DNA of 64,000 nucleotides from Hyphomicrobiales bacterium (GCA_900471925.1 UCGV01000015.1:1-64000), one strand, 5' to 3'; shown: positions 17,716 to 26,386, counted from the first letter of the stretch. Program-made: numbers and translations. The notes: a model not told the origin generated them from the letters alone.

Positions 17716-19049
17716 CAGGCTTTCCTTCCATCCCGGATCTGCGCGAAATAGCCGTCGGAGCCGACCTGCCCGCCTTTCAGGGCGATCTGCAGACCGTCGG
17801 TGGCTGCGTAGCTGCCATGGGCTGTGCAGAGCGGCGAACCGGGTGTCTGCGGCAAGGGCAGCAGGGTCGTCAGCGCATCGACGCGCAATTCCTTCAAGGC
17901 GTGGCTCGACGTGTCGCCGCCGGCGATGACGGCGCGCGTAAGTCCTTCCGTTTCGACAAGGCGGCGCAGGATCGTGCCGAGCGCTCGCCCCAGCCGATGG
18001 CGCGCGCCGGGCAACTGGTCGATATCGGCGCCGCGATCGGCTGAAGGCCCAAGGGCGGTATGCAGGATGACGCTGCGGCCGGCCTTCAGCGCGGCAAGCC
18101 CGGCGGCAATGGCGACATCGAGCGCTGCTTCGGCATTGGGTCCGACGAGTGCAAGCGGATCGAGCGGCACGTCGAGAAAGCCGTCGCCAATCGCCGTGCG
18201 GATCTGCCGCTCGGTCGTCGGCGACACGCTGCCGGAGACGACGGCAAGCCGCTCGACCTTGCCCGGCGATTGGAACTCGACGCGCTCGCCGATCAGCCCC
18301 TCGGCCCGCCAGGCATTGAGGAGCGCATATTCGACGCCGGAGGAACCGGCGACGAAACCGCCCTTCGCATCGGTGATGCGCTGCAACTGGCGCCCAGCGG
18401 ATGCCTGACTGTCGGCGGAGTCGACATCGAGAAGCAGGATGCCGGACGCCCCGGCGAGCAGTTGGTCGATCCGCTCGTCCGCATCATCGGCCCCAAGCAA
18501 TGTCAGGTCGGCGAGCGAAACCGGAAGATCGGTCTGCCGCCCAAGATGAAGCGCAAGATCGGCCTCGTGCATCGGGGTGACAGGATGACGGCTCATGACC
18601 GGATGGCGGTCGATGCGGAAGACGTGGCCCTGATAGGCGGCAAAGAGATTGCCGAAGGTCGTGTAGCGCTTGAGCTGCGGCGCGCCGACGATGACCGGCA
18701 CCAGGGATTGGCCAAAGATGTCTTTGCCGATCTCGATCGCCTTGCCGATATTGCCCACATCGGGCGCTGAATCGAAGGTCGAGCAGACCTTGTAGTGGCA
18801 GATCTGCGCCTGCTGGTCCTTCAGCCATTCAAAGGCCGGAGCCAGATGTTCCTGCATCCAGGCCGGATTTTCGCTGCGGCTCGTTCCGGCGATGCCGACG
18901 GCCCGGCAGTGCTGGAAGCGATCGAGCAGTGCCTGATCGGGAATGCCGAGAAAGAGCACGGTCGCAATACCGTTGCTCGCAAGCGCTTCCATCACATCGG
19001 TGGAACCGGTGAAATCGTCGCCGTAATAGCTGACGAGCAGGTCGCGCAT
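17715..19049 (-). CDS. oiaK: 3-oxo-isoapionate kinase (four-carbon acid sugar kinase family)
   Basis: A 444-residue DUF1537-type kinase. The N-terminal domain opens with the family motif SYYGDDFTGSTDVMEAL (about 7-23), and the C-terminal nucleotide-binding domain has VIAGGDTSSHALKEL near residue 375. It should phosphorylate 3-oxo-isoapionate to the 4-phosphate, the substrate of the RuBisCO-like protein encoded 2 bp upstream. The open frame extends to 19283, but that part lies inside the oiaX gene; ATG 19049, two bases after the oiaX stop, matches the family N-terminus. Members of this family act on several four-carbon acid sugars, so substrate identity depends on context. Confidence 0.84.
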   Translation of the reverse strand: MRDLLVSYYGDDFTGSTDVMEALASNGIATVLFLGIPDQALLDRFQHCRAVGIAGTSRSENPAWMQEHLAPAFEWLKDQQAQICHYKVCSTFDSAPDVGNIGKAIEIGKDIFGQSLVPVIVGAPQLKRYTTFGNLFAAYQGHVFRIDRHPVMSRHPVTPMHEADLALHLGRQTDLPVSLADLTLLGADDADERIDQLLAGASGILLLDVDSADSQASAGRQLQRITDAKGGFVAGSSGVEYALLNAWRAEGLIGERVEFQSPGKVERLAVVSGSVSPTTERQIRTAIGDGFLDVPLDPLALVGPNAEAALDVAIAAGLAALKAGRSVILHTALGPSADRGADIDQLPGARHRLGRALGTILRRLVETEGLTRAVIAGGDTSSHALKELRVDALTTLLPLPQTPGSPLCTAHGSYAATDGLQIALKGGQVGSDGYFAQIRDGRKA

Positions 19050-19051
19050 GA

Positions 19052-20308
19052 TCACGCCGCCTTGCCATCGCCGAACTTGGCGATCGATGCGGCAAGCTCG
19101 GGATGGTCCTTCGCATAGTCGTCGAGCGGAATGTCGGCGACAGCCGCCTGCCAGGCCTGTTGTACGGCGCGCACTCCGGCCGCCGGCCCCTGCGGATGGC
19201 TGACGATGCCACCGCCGCAGAGATAGAGAAGATCTGTGGTACGGCCGGTGCGCTGATAGGTTTCCGGCGCCTGGCCACCCCACTGACCGGAACCGGCGAC
19301 CGGAAGCGGGCAGTCGGAAGGGCTGAAGAGCGGCGTGCTGATCGCCTTGAACGAGGCGACGAAGCTTTCATCCGGCTCCCAGTATTTGACGCGGATGCCA
19401 TTGATCTGGAACTGATCGACGCCGAGCAGCCGCCAGAGCTGCTGGTAGACCTTGAAATCGAGGCCGATGCCTGGGTGGCGCGTCAGCACGTCCCAGCCAT
19501 TGCGATGCGCATGCAGCACAAGACCGGAGCGCTTGCGCAGGAAGCTCATGCCGCCAAAGCCGATCGAATTGATGTTGATGACGGCGCAATTGCCGCCGGC
19601 CTCAAGCACGAGGTCGTGGTTGCGCATCATCTCGTCGGGATCGGCATGCGAGATGCCGAAGGCATACATGACCTTCTTGCCGGTCTTCTGCTCGTGGTCG
19701 AGAATGCGGGGCATGATCGCCGCCACGCGCTCCTTCAGCGGCGAATAGGCCGGGCTCATCAGCTTTTCGTCGTCCTTGATGAAGTCGACGCCGGATTCAA
19801 TCAGTTCGCCGACGAGTTCCGCCGTCTCATGCGGGCGCAGGCCGAGCGCCGGCTTGACGATCGTGCCGATGATCGGCCGTCCCTCGACGCCGGTCAGCCG
19901 CCGGCTGCCGGGAATGCCGAATTGCGGCCCGGGATGGGTGTCCTTAAAGGCTTCCGGCAGCGTCATGTCGACGACGCGCAGGCCAGTCATGCCCTTGATC
20001 GAGAACGTGCCGCCGATCGCGATCGTCATCAGCGCCGAAAGATCCGTGCCGATCGCATCGATCGGGAAGGCGATGTCGACGTCGGCGCGCTTCAGCCGCG
20101 TGCCGTCAGGCGCCTCCGGCCACGAGGGATGGTCGGCATCGTCAAGCGGACGGATGGCGAGCACGCGGGCAGCAACGCGCGACTTCAGCTCTTCCGTCTC
20201 GCCCGGAACAGGAACGAAGGTGCCGGTCGATTGATCGGAAGCGATCTTGTCGGCCATCGCTTCGACGCTACCCGGTGTCTCGATACGGTAGGTCAGGGTA
20301 ATCATCAT
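19052..20308 (-). CDS. oiaX: RuBisCO-like protein: 3-oxo-isoapionate-4-phosphate decarboxylase
   Basis: A form IV RuBisCO-like protein of about 418 residues. RuBisCO landmarks are kept: GTIVKPALGL at 148-157 (catalytic-lysine loop) and GVDFIKDDEKL at 173-183, with the carbamylated-lysine position and two acidic metal ligands (KDDE). Two RuBisCO-like enzymes act in apiose pathways: a transcarboxylase/hydrolase and a decarboxylase. The presence of TpiA- and RpiB-like isomerases in the same operon, needed only for L-erythrulose 1-phosphate, favours the decarboxylase. The frame is open to a GTG at 20335; ATG 20308 (or the adjacent ATG 20305) after GAGAGGAG gives the normal start. It is first gene of its operon. 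Confidence 0.84.
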   Translation of the reverse strand: MMITLTYRIETPGSVEAMADKIASDQSTGTFVPVPGETEELKSRVAARVLAIRPLDDADHPSWPEAPDGTRLKRADVDIAFPIDAIGTDLSALMTIAIGGTFSIKGMTGLRVVDMTLPEAFKDTHPGPQFGIPGSRRLTGVEGRPIIGTIVKPALGLRPHETAELVGELIESGVDFIKDDEKLMSPAYSPLKERVAAIMPRILDHEQKTGKKVMYAFGISHADPDEMMRNHDLVLEAGGNCAVININSIGFGGMSFLRKRSGLVLHAHRNGWDVLTRHPGIGLDFKVYQQLWRLLGVDQFQINGIRVKYWEPDESFVASFKAISTPLFSPSDCPLPVAGSGQWGGQAPETYQRTGRTTDLLYLCGGGIVSHPQGPAAGVRAVQQAWQAAVADIPLDDYAKDHPELAASIAKFGDGKAA

Positions 20309-20360
20309 GAAATTGCCGGTTGCTCCTCTCGCCACGTCAAGAAGTCATGGCGTCAACTCA

Positions 20361-20380
20361 TGATCTGGTATAATGAGTAT
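20361..20380. promoter_or_regulatory. Operator-like site between oiaX and its divergent GntR regulator
   Basis: CTGGTATAATGAGT at 20365-20378 is identical over 14 bases to the site before apnO. On the plus strand it contains TGGTATAAT, an extended -10 that could drive the regulator gene. On the minus strand it overlaps TATACC, which lies 16 bases from TTGCAG and could be the oiaX promoter. Binding here would therefore control both divergent genes. Confidence 0.62.
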
Positions 20381-20490
20381 TCCATTTTCTGCAACGGAAA
20401 TTTTCGACAGATGTGAATTTCGCTTGGCGCGCTTTGTCGTCGGTCGGTGAAAATGCTAAGGGAAGAGATGATTTGAGCCAGCGAGACCCC

Positions 20491-21195
20491 ATGACTTCAG
20501 CCATCGAGCCAATCGTCCGTCGAAAACTGTCCGATGAGGTTTTTGACCGGCTGGAACGGCTGATCACCTCGGGAGAATTGCAGCCGGGCGACGAAATGCC
20601 CTCCGAGCGCGTTCTCATGGAACGCTTCGGCGTCGGCCGTCCCGCCATCCGCGAGGCCATGCAGTCGCTTGCCAACAAGGGTCTTGTCAGCATTTCGCAC
20701 GGGGAGCGGGCGAAGGTCCTGCGGCTGACGGCTCAGTCGATCTTCCGACAGGTCGATCTGACGGCGAAGATCATGCTGTCGCAATCAGCGGATTCTCTTG
20801 AACACCTGAAGAGCGCTCGCATCTTCTTCGAGCGTGGCATGGCGCGCGAGGCTGCGCAAAGGGCCAAGCCGACTGATGTGGAGGCGCTGCGAGGCATCAT
20901 CGACCAGCAGCGCGCCTCGCTCGGACAGGCCGAAGAGTTCATTTCCGCCGATATGCGGTTCCACACCCGCATCGCGCAGATTTCCGGCAATCCGATCTAT
21001 ATTGCGGTCAGCGAAGCCATGCTGGCATGGCTGAAGGAATATCACACGGAGATGCTGATCTGGACCGGCAAGGAGAAATATACCCTTGCCGAACATGAAG
21101 AGATCCTTGAGCGGCTTGCCGCCAACGACGCCGATGGCGCCGAGGCGGCGGTACTCAAACATCTGGAGCGCTCACGCTCACTCTATATGAAGTAG
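20491..21195 (+). CDS. GntR-family (FCD, NanR-like) regulator of the apiose locus
   Basis: A 234-residue regulator. The winged helix runs from about residue 8 to 75, with the recognition region PSERVLMERFGVGRPAIREA, and is followed by an all-helical FCD ligand domain that ends with the metal/ligand-type HEEILERL segment. It resembles the NanR subgroup, whose E. coli member recognises GGTATA repeats. Matching GGTATA-containing sites lie upstream of oiaX and apnO, so repression relieved by a pathway intermediate is the likely mode. Start choice is uncertain: ATG 20491 has a weak ribosome site, while TTG 20473 is preceded by AGGGAAGAG and would add six residues. Confidence 0.8.
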   Translation: MTSAIEPIVRRKLSDEVFDRLERLITSGELQPGDEMPSERVLMERFGVGRPAIREAMQSLANKGLVSISHGERAKVLRLTAQSIFRQVDLTAKIMLSQSADSLEHLKSARIFFERGMAREAAQRAKPTDVEALRGIIDQQRASLGQAEEFISADMRFHTRIAQISGNPIYIAVSEAMLAWLKEYHTEMLIWTGKEKYTLAEHEEILERLAANDADGAEAAVLKHLERSRSLYMK

Positions 21196-21245
21196 CGGCG
21201 CGTGGGCGCCTCGGAGATTGGGGCCCACTGACCCATGACTTTGCG

Positions 21246-21869
21246 TCAGCCCGCCGAAGCAACCTTGGCCCGCAAAGCGGCATTCTCGGCCTCCAGTTCG
21301 GCAAGACGCTGGCGTAGCGGCTCGACGGCCGTAGCAATTTCGGTCTCCGTGTAGCGCGGCGTAATGTGCTGCGGGCAATTCCAGTCGAAGGCCTCCAGGC
21401 GCAGGCGGAAGATGCGTTCCGGCTTTGCGCGGTAGGACGGCGTGGCGAGCAGCGCCGTCAATTCGGGATCGGCATCGAGCGCCAGTTTTTCGGCATGGGC
21501 ATAGATCTTCAGCCGCGCCCTGCGGGGATAATCCATCAGAAAGAGGCAGACCTTGTCATTGGCGGCAATATTGCCGGTGCTGATATACTGCCGGTTGCCG
21601 CGATAGTCCGCAAAGGCGAGCGTGCGGTCATCGACGACCTTGAGAAAGCCCTGAGGGCCGCCGCGATGCTGGACATAGGGCCAGTCCGTTTCGGAAACAG
21701 TGGCCATGTAAAAACTATCGCGGGAGGCAATGAAGGCGCTTTCGTTTTCCGTGAAGCGGTCGAAGCTGCGATCGGTCGGCAGGTTGGACCAGAAGTCCTG
21801 CATGCCCATTTCCGCCTGGACCGCGCGCACGCTGGGTGTCGATGCTATATCGAGAAATCCGTAAGACAT
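21246..21869 (-). CDS. Pyridoxamine-5'-phosphate-oxidase-like FMN-binding protein
   Basis: A 207-residue protein of the PPOX split-barrel family. The core runs from about 35 to 170, with FYMATVSETDWPYVQHRGGP (about 54-73) and GNRQYISTGNIAANDKVCLF (about 91-110) as the FMN/phosphate-binding strands. After the barrel there is a heptad-like helix (VEPLRQRLAELEAENAALRA) that should form a short coiled coil, unusual for plain PNPOx. ATG 21869 follows GAGGAG and is preferred to TTG 21884. It lies 55 bp after the AhpD-like gene in the same direction and both are divergent from a LysR regulator. A flavin- or heme-linked redox role is possible; the substrate is unknown. Confidence 0.75.
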   Translation of the reverse strand: MSYGFLDIASTPSVRAVQAEMGMQDFWSNLPTDRSFDRFTENESAFIASRDSFYMATVSETDWPYVQHRGGPQGFLKVVDDRTLAFADYRGNRQYISTGNIAANDKVCLFLMDYPRRARLKIYAHAEKLALDADPELTALLATPSYRAKPERIFRLRLEAFDWNCPQHITPRYTETEIATAVEPLRQRLAELEAENAALRAKVASAG

Positions 21870-21924
21870 TGTCCATCTCCTCAAGGTTGGGAGGGAGCGG
21901 AGCTTTCGCTCCGCGCCTCATCCG

Positions 21925-22470
21925 TCAGGCTGCATCGGCGGCAGGAATGACGGGGAAGTCGATATCGGTCTTGGCGACTTCGTTCAGATAGTTGGTGAGG
22001 GTGTTTTCGGCGACGAGCGCGACGATTTCGACGATCTGGCCATCCGAGAAACCGGCTGAGCGCACGGCAGTGATATCGGCGTCGGTCACATGACCACGAG
22101 CCTCGGCGATCTTGACCGCGAAGCTTACGGCGGCATTCGCCTTGGCGTCAGCCGAAGCACCCTTGCGGTTCAGTGCGATTTCTTCCGGGCTGATCTTTGC
22201 GAGGTTGAGGCCGATATAGGTGTGCGCCGTCAGGCAGTAATCACAGCCATTCACTTCCGCGATCGCAAGCGCGATGCGCTCACGCGTCTTCACATCGAGC
22301 GTCTTGGAAAGAGCGTTCTGGAAGCTGGTGAAACCCGTCAGCACGGCCGGGCTGTTGGCGGCGAGCCTGTAGACGTTCGGAACGAAACCGACCGCCTTCT
22401 GGACGGCGTCGAGTGTCGGCTTGGTTGCGTCAGGTGCATCGTCCTTGGCGGGAATGGAAATGCGGGACAT
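21925..22470 (-). CDS. AhpD-like / carboxymuconolactone decarboxylase family peroxidase
   Basis: A 181-residue all-helical protein with the AhpD-type CxxC motif in NGCDYCLTAHTYIG near residue 76-89, where the two cysteines and the following histidine form the disulfide/proton relay. N-terminal patch VGFVPNVYRLAANSPAVLTG is standard for the peroxidase-related subgroup. It probably reduces hydroperoxides with an unknown thiol donor. ATG 22470 follows AAGGAG, so the longer frame to 22494 is not needed. It is first in a two-gene operon with the FMN-barrel protein and shares a divergent promoter region with a LysR regulator. Confidence 0.85.
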   Translation of the reverse strand: MSRISIPAKDDAPDATKPTLDAVQKAVGFVPNVYRLAANSPAVLTGFTSFQNALSKTLDVKTRERIALAIAEVNGCDYCLTAHTYIGLNLAKISPEEIALNRKGASADAKANAAVSFAVKIAEARGHVTDADITAVRSAGFSDGQIVEIVALVAENTLTNYLNEVAKTDIDFPVIPAADAA

Positions 22471-22591
22471 GGAAATCTCCTTCGCTCTTGGCAAGCCGTG
22501 ATTGGCTTGTTGATGTGAATGTGTCGATTTCCACCGAGAAAGAGAATATGATCAAAGTGAAAGTGATTTTACCAGAAAATGGAAGAATGCC

Positions 22592-23539
22592 GTGGACCGG
22601 TTCGAAGCCATGTCGATGCTCCTGGAAGTGGTGGACCAGGGAAACCTGTCGGCAGCCAGCCGCTCGCTGAAAATTCCGCTGCCGACGCTGAGCCGCAAAA
22701 TCACGGAGCTGGAGGCGTTGCTTTCGACAAAGCTTTTGACCCGTACGACGCGCAGGATCGCGCTCACCGATGCCGGCGCCACCTATGTGGAGGCCGCCAG
22801 GCGCATCCTTGAGCAGGTCGAGGAGGCCGAACGGCAGGCGTCAGGCGAATTCGTCGTGCCGAAGGGGGAGCTTGTGATTACGGCGCCGGTGCAGTTCGGC
22901 CGCCTTCACGTCTTGCCTGTGGTCACCGATTTTCTGGCCGCCTTTCCGGAGATCAACGTGCGGCTGCTGCTTGCGGACCGCAATATCGATCTCGTTGACG
23001 AGCATGTCGATATGGCCGTGCGCATCGGCAATCTGCCCGACAGCGCCCTGGTCGCGACACGCGTCGGCTCGGTTCGCAGGGTGGCTTGCGGAAGTCCGGG
23101 CCTGTTTGCCGGCCGCGGCACGCCGAGGGAGCCGGCCGATCTGACGGGGTTTCCCTGTATTGCGGTGGAGGTTTTGACGCCGATGGCGGGCTGGCGGTTC
23201 GTAAAATCCGGGACCGGCAAGTCGATCGAGGTGGCAATTACGCCGCGCCTCTCCGTCACAACGACCGAGGCAGCGGCCGAAGCCGCCATTCGCGGCGCCG
23301 GTGTCGTCAGGCTGCTGCACTATCAGGTCGCCGGCGCGGTTGCGGCTGGCACGCTGAGACTCGTGCTCGAAGATTTTGAACCTGAGCCTGCGCCCATCCA
23401 TCTTGTCCATGTCGCCCGCGGCCAGATGCCACTCAAGATGCGCCATTTCATCGATTTCGCCGCGCCTCGGCTAAGGGCGAGCGTGGCCGCGCTGCAAGCG
23501 TCCCCGCAGGACGAAAAGCCCGTAACACCTTCCTCCTGA
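22592..23539 (+). CDS. LysR-family transcriptional regulator
   Basis: A 315-residue LysR regulator. The N-terminal winged helix (about 5-65) contains GNLSAASRSLKIPLPTLSRK. The effector domain starts near residue 90 (GELVITAPVQFGRLHVLPVV). The subgroup is the one in which the effector domain begins TAP...GR...PVV, often linked to quinone or redox responses. The gene is divergent from the AhpD-like/FMN-barrel operon with a 121-bp intergenic region, the classic arrangement for control of that operon. Start is a GTG at 22592; an internal ATG at 22610 is possible. Confidence 0.86.
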   Translation: MDRFEAMSMLLEVVDQGNLSAASRSLKIPLPTLSRKITELEALLSTKLLTRTTRRIALTDAGATYVEAARRILEQVEEAERQASGEFVVPKGELVITAPVQFGRLHVLPVVTDFLAAFPEINVRLLLADRNIDLVDEHVDMAVRIGNLPDSALVATRVGSVRRVACGSPGLFAGRGTPREPADLTGFPCIAVEVLTPMAGWRFVKSGTGKSIEVAITPRLSVTTTEAAAEAAIRGAGVVRLLHYQVAGAVAAGTLRLVLEDFEPEPAPIHLVHVARGQMPLKMRHFIDFAAPRLRASVAALQASPQDEKPVTPSS

Positions 23540-23628
23540 TATCGTCTTTTGCGGTTTCCGTCGGCGTGAACTCACATTCGTCAAAATATCGTTTGAATCC
23601 TAACTATTTTTATGCTACTAAAATCGCC

Positions 23629-24105
23629 ATGCAACAGCTCACGTCCCTGCAGCGCGTTTTTACCGCGAACCTTTTGTCGACCGGCCGCCAATGGCGCCGA
23701 GCGGTCGATCTCGCGCTGAGTGCACATGGCATTTCCGAGGCCGCGGCGGCCCCGCTGCTCTGGATCGGCCGGCTCGGCGGTGGCGTGCGCCAGGTCGTGC
23801 TGGCCAATCACGTCGGCATCGAAGGGCCGTCGCTGGTCAGGCTGCTCGACCAGCTGGAAGCGCTCGAACTGGTGATGCGCAAGGATGATCCGACCGACAG
23901 GCGGGCAAAGGGTCTCTGGCTGACGGAGGAGGGCCAGAGCCTTGCAACCCGCATGGAAGCCATTCTCGATGACCTGCGCGGCAGGATTCTCGAAAATGTC
24001 AGTGAAGCCGATCTCGAAGCGGCGGTGCGTGTTCTCGCAGCCTTCGAAGAGATCAGCCCGTCGCAGCTTGCGGCGGTGACCCAGCAGCTTGAGGAGACAT
24101 CGTGA
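23629..24105 (+). CDS. MarR-family repressor of the adjacent efflux operon
   Basis: A 158-residue MarR/SlyA-type regulator. The winged helix spans about 40-105, with GVRQVVLANHVGIEGPSLVR as helix-turn-helix and DDPTDRRAKGLWLTEEGQSL as the wing, where the arginines normally contact DNA. ATG 23629 is preferred over GTG 23566, since the earlier start would add 21 residues without family support and would cover a promoter-like AT-rich stretch (TTGAAT, 17 bases, TACTAA). Its stop overlaps the GTG start of the FUSC transporter, so it is the first gene of a self-regulated efflux operon, presumably released by a phenolic ligand. Confidence 0.85.
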   Translation: MQQLTSLQRVFTANLLSTGRQWRRAVDLALSAHGISEAAAAPLLWIGRLGGGVRQVVLANHVGIEGPSLVRLLDQLEALELVMRKDDPTDRRAKGLWLTEEGQSLATRMEAILDDLRGRILENVSEADLEAAVRVLAAFEEISPSQLAAVTQQLEETS

Positions 24106-26171
24106 CTCTTCCCTCCTGGCGGGACTGGCTGTTTTCAGCCAAGGCCTTTCTCGCTTCCATGCTCGCCCTTTTCATTGCCCTGTCTCTCGATCTGCCAAGG
24201 CCCTACTGGGCCATGGCGGCAGTCTATGTCGTTGCCAATCCGCTTGCGGGTGCGACGAGTTCGAAGGGCCTCTATCGCGCACTCGGCACATTGCTCGGTG
24301 CAAGTGCGGCCGTCTTCTTCGTGCCGCTCTTCGTCAATGCGCCGGAGCTTTTGAGCATCGTCGTCGCACTCTGGACCGGCACATTGCTGTTCATCTCGAT
24401 GCTCGACCGTTCCTCGCGCAGCTATGTCTTCATGCTCGCAGGCTATTCCCTGCCGTTGATCGCTTTGCCATCAGTCGGTTCTCCCGACACCATTTTTGAT
24501 ACTGCGCTTGCCCGCTCGGAAGAGATCATCATCGGCATTGTCTGCGCCAGCGTCGTCAGCGCCGTGGTCTTCCCGACCAGCGTGCGCAGCGTGCTTGGCC
24601 AGCGCATCGCCAACTGGCTCGACGATGCCGGCAGCTGGGCAAACGATATCCTGCGCGGCGAGGGCGCCACGCCGGCAACGCCCCTGAAACGGCAGAAACT
24701 GGCCGCCGACGTGACCGGCCTCGATCTTATCATCAGCCAGCTCGGTTATGACGCCGGAAGTCGCGATATCGTGCGCCATTCGCGAGAATTGCGCGGTCGC
24801 CTCCTGATGCTGCTGCCGCTCTTCTCCTCGCTCGCCGATCGGCTTCATGCGCTGAGAGCCGAGCGTGAGACACTGCCGAAAGACCTGATCTGCCTGCTGA
24901 ATGAAGTTGCCGACTGGCTGAGCCTCGGCGCAAAATCGCAGGCTGACGATACCGCCGAAAAACTGGCGCGGCGGATCGAATGCCTGCGCGAAGCAGACCC
25001 GGATCGCCGATGGGGCGACCTGTTGCTGTCGAGCGCGCTGGCACGGCTGAAGGAGATTGTCGATCTCTGGCAGGATTGCCTGACACTGCGCGATGAAATC
25101 ATAAGCGGCAGACATTCCGGTTCCTGGCGGCCAGCCTTTCGCCATCGCCAGATCGTCGGCCGTATCAGGCATTTCGACTATGCGCTGCTTGCCTTCCAGG
25201 CGGGAGGCGTCGTTGCCGGCATTCTCGTCGCCTGCCTGTTCTGGATCTACAGTGGCTGGCAAAATGGCGCCGGTTTCGTCACCATGGCCGCCGTCGCCTG
25301 CTCTTTCTTTGCCGCACTCGATCGGCCGGCACCCTTCATCACCTCGATGTTCATCTGGTGCGGTGTCAGCCTTGTCATCTCCTTCGTCTACATTTTCGCC
25401 ATTCTGCCGATGGTCAACAGCTATGAGCTGCTGGTTCTTGTCTTTGCCCCGCCCTTCCTGCTGCTCGGCCTGATGATTCCGAAGCCGCAGTTCAACATGC
25501 TGGCCATGCTGCTCACCGTGAACAGCGCCTCCTTCATTGCGCTGCAGGATCGCTACGCATCTGACTTTACCACCTTCACCAATGAGGCGATCGCAGCCCT
25601 TGCCGGTATCGGCTTTGCCCTGGTCTGGACGCTGATTGCCCGCCCCTTCGGCGCAGAACTTGCCGCCTGGCGCCTGGTACGCGCGGGCTGGACCGATCTT
25701 GCCGAGACGGCGGCCGGCGAGCGCCGCGCCGATCACGAGCGGCTCTCCGGCCGCATTCTCGATCGTCTCGGCCAGCTCGTGCCGCGCCTTGCCGTCGTCG
25801 AGGATCGTGAGCTGAAGAAGGTGGATGGCTTTGCCGAAGTGCGCATCGGCTTCAACGTGCTGATGCTGCAAAACGAGCGCAAGAAACTGCGCGGCGCGAG
25901 CGCCGTATCGCTCGGCGCCGTCCTCTCTGGCATTGCCGAATTCTATCGCGGCCGTATCGAGGCCGGCCGCGCGCTCGATCCGCAGGATCACCTGCGCCAG
26001 TCGATCGACGACAGCCTCAAGATCATCGCGCTCGAAGACGACAGGCGCGGCGGCGACAGTATCGACGCCCTCGTCGGCGTCCGACGCGCACTCTTCCCTG
26101 ACGCAGCCCCGCCAGCAAGCTGGCAGGCGGCCGAGGCTGCGCCGCAACTCCTCCCGCTTGCCGCTGAGTAA
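24102..26171 (+). CDS. FUSC/AaeB-type aromatic acid efflux protein
   Basis: A 689-residue inner-membrane protein with two hydrophobic blocks, about residues 10-155 and 360-520, separated and followed by cytoplasmic domains. This is the arrangement of the fusaric acid resistance / AaeB family. Typical patches are MAAVYVVANPLAGATSSKGL (about 37-56) and the second-block FVTMAAVACSFFAALDRPAP. Together with the HlyD-type protein and the small DUF1656 protein encoded downstream it should export aromatic or hydroxylated acids across the inner membrane and periplasm. It starts at GTG 24102 inside the MarR stop codon. Confidence 0.86.
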   Translation: MTLPSWRDWLFSAKAFLASMLALFIALSLDLPRPYWAMAAVYVVANPLAGATSSKGLYRALGTLLGASAAVFFVPLFVNAPELLSIVVALWTGTLLFISMLDRSSRSYVFMLAGYSLPLIALPSVGSPDTIFDTALARSEEIIIGIVCASVVSAVVFPTSVRSVLGQRIANWLDDAGSWANDILRGEGATPATPLKRQKLAADVTGLDLIISQLGYDAGSRDIVRHSRELRGRLLMLLPLFSSLADRLHALRAERETLPKDLICLLNEVADWLSLGAKSQADDTAEKLARRIECLREADPDRRWGDLLLSSALARLKEIVDLWQDCLTLRDEIISGRHSGSWRPAFRHRQIVGRIRHFDYALLAFQAGGVVAGILVACLFWIYSGWQNGAGFVTMAAVACSFFAALDRPAPFITSMFIWCGVSLVISFVYIFAILPMVNSYELLVLVFAPPFLLLGLMIPKPQFNMLAMLLTVNSASFIALQDRYASDFTTFTNEAIAALAGIGFALVWTLIARPFGAELAAWRLVRAGWTDLAETAAGERRADHERLSGRILDRLGQLVPRLAVVEDRELKKVDGFAEVRIGFNVLMLQNERKKLRGASAVSLGAVLSGIAEFYRGRIEAGRALDPQDHLRQSIDDSLKIIALEDDRRGGDSIDALVGVRRALFPDAAPPASWQAAEAAPQLLPLAAE

Positions 26172-26176
26172 TTGTC

Positions 26177-26386
26177 ATGCCCGCAGAATTTGATGTTTAC
26201 GGCGTCTATGTGCCGCGCCTCCTCGTTCTCATGGTGCTGAGCCTTCTCCTGATCATCGTCGTCAGACGGATACTTGCCTGGCTCGGCGCCTATTCCCTCG
26301 TCTGGCATCGCGGTCTCTTCGACCTTGCCCTTTACGTGCTCGTGCTTGGAGCCGTCTCCTCTTTCACACGCTGGTACTTCGCATGA
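26177..26386 (+). CDS. DUF1656 small membrane protein (AaeX-like)
   Basis: A 69-residue protein with two membrane segments (about 12-33 and 46-64). It matches DUF1656, whose members sit between the FUSC and HlyD genes of Aae-type efflux systems. It begins 5 bp after the FUSC stop and overlaps the next gene by 4 bases, so it is translated with them. The E. coli counterpart AaeX has no proven function. Size and position make it a probable small subunit of the pump. Confidence 0.83.
   Translation: MPAEFDVYGVYVPRLLVLMVLSLLLIIVVRRILAWLGAYSLVWHRGLFDLALYVLVLGAVSSFTRWYFA

Noticed and set aside
19052..20308. A true RuBisCO large subunit for CO2 fixation
   Set aside because: No small subunit or phosphoribulokinase; the operon contains a sugar-acid kinase and erythrulose-phosphate isomerases, which fit a form IV RuBisCO-like enzyme of apiose breakdown.
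24471..26147. A 558-residue open frame on the minus strand
   Set aside because: It lies opposite the FUSC transporter, which has the right membrane pattern; the antisense product has shadow-like composition (rich in Asp, Arg, Gly, Gln).
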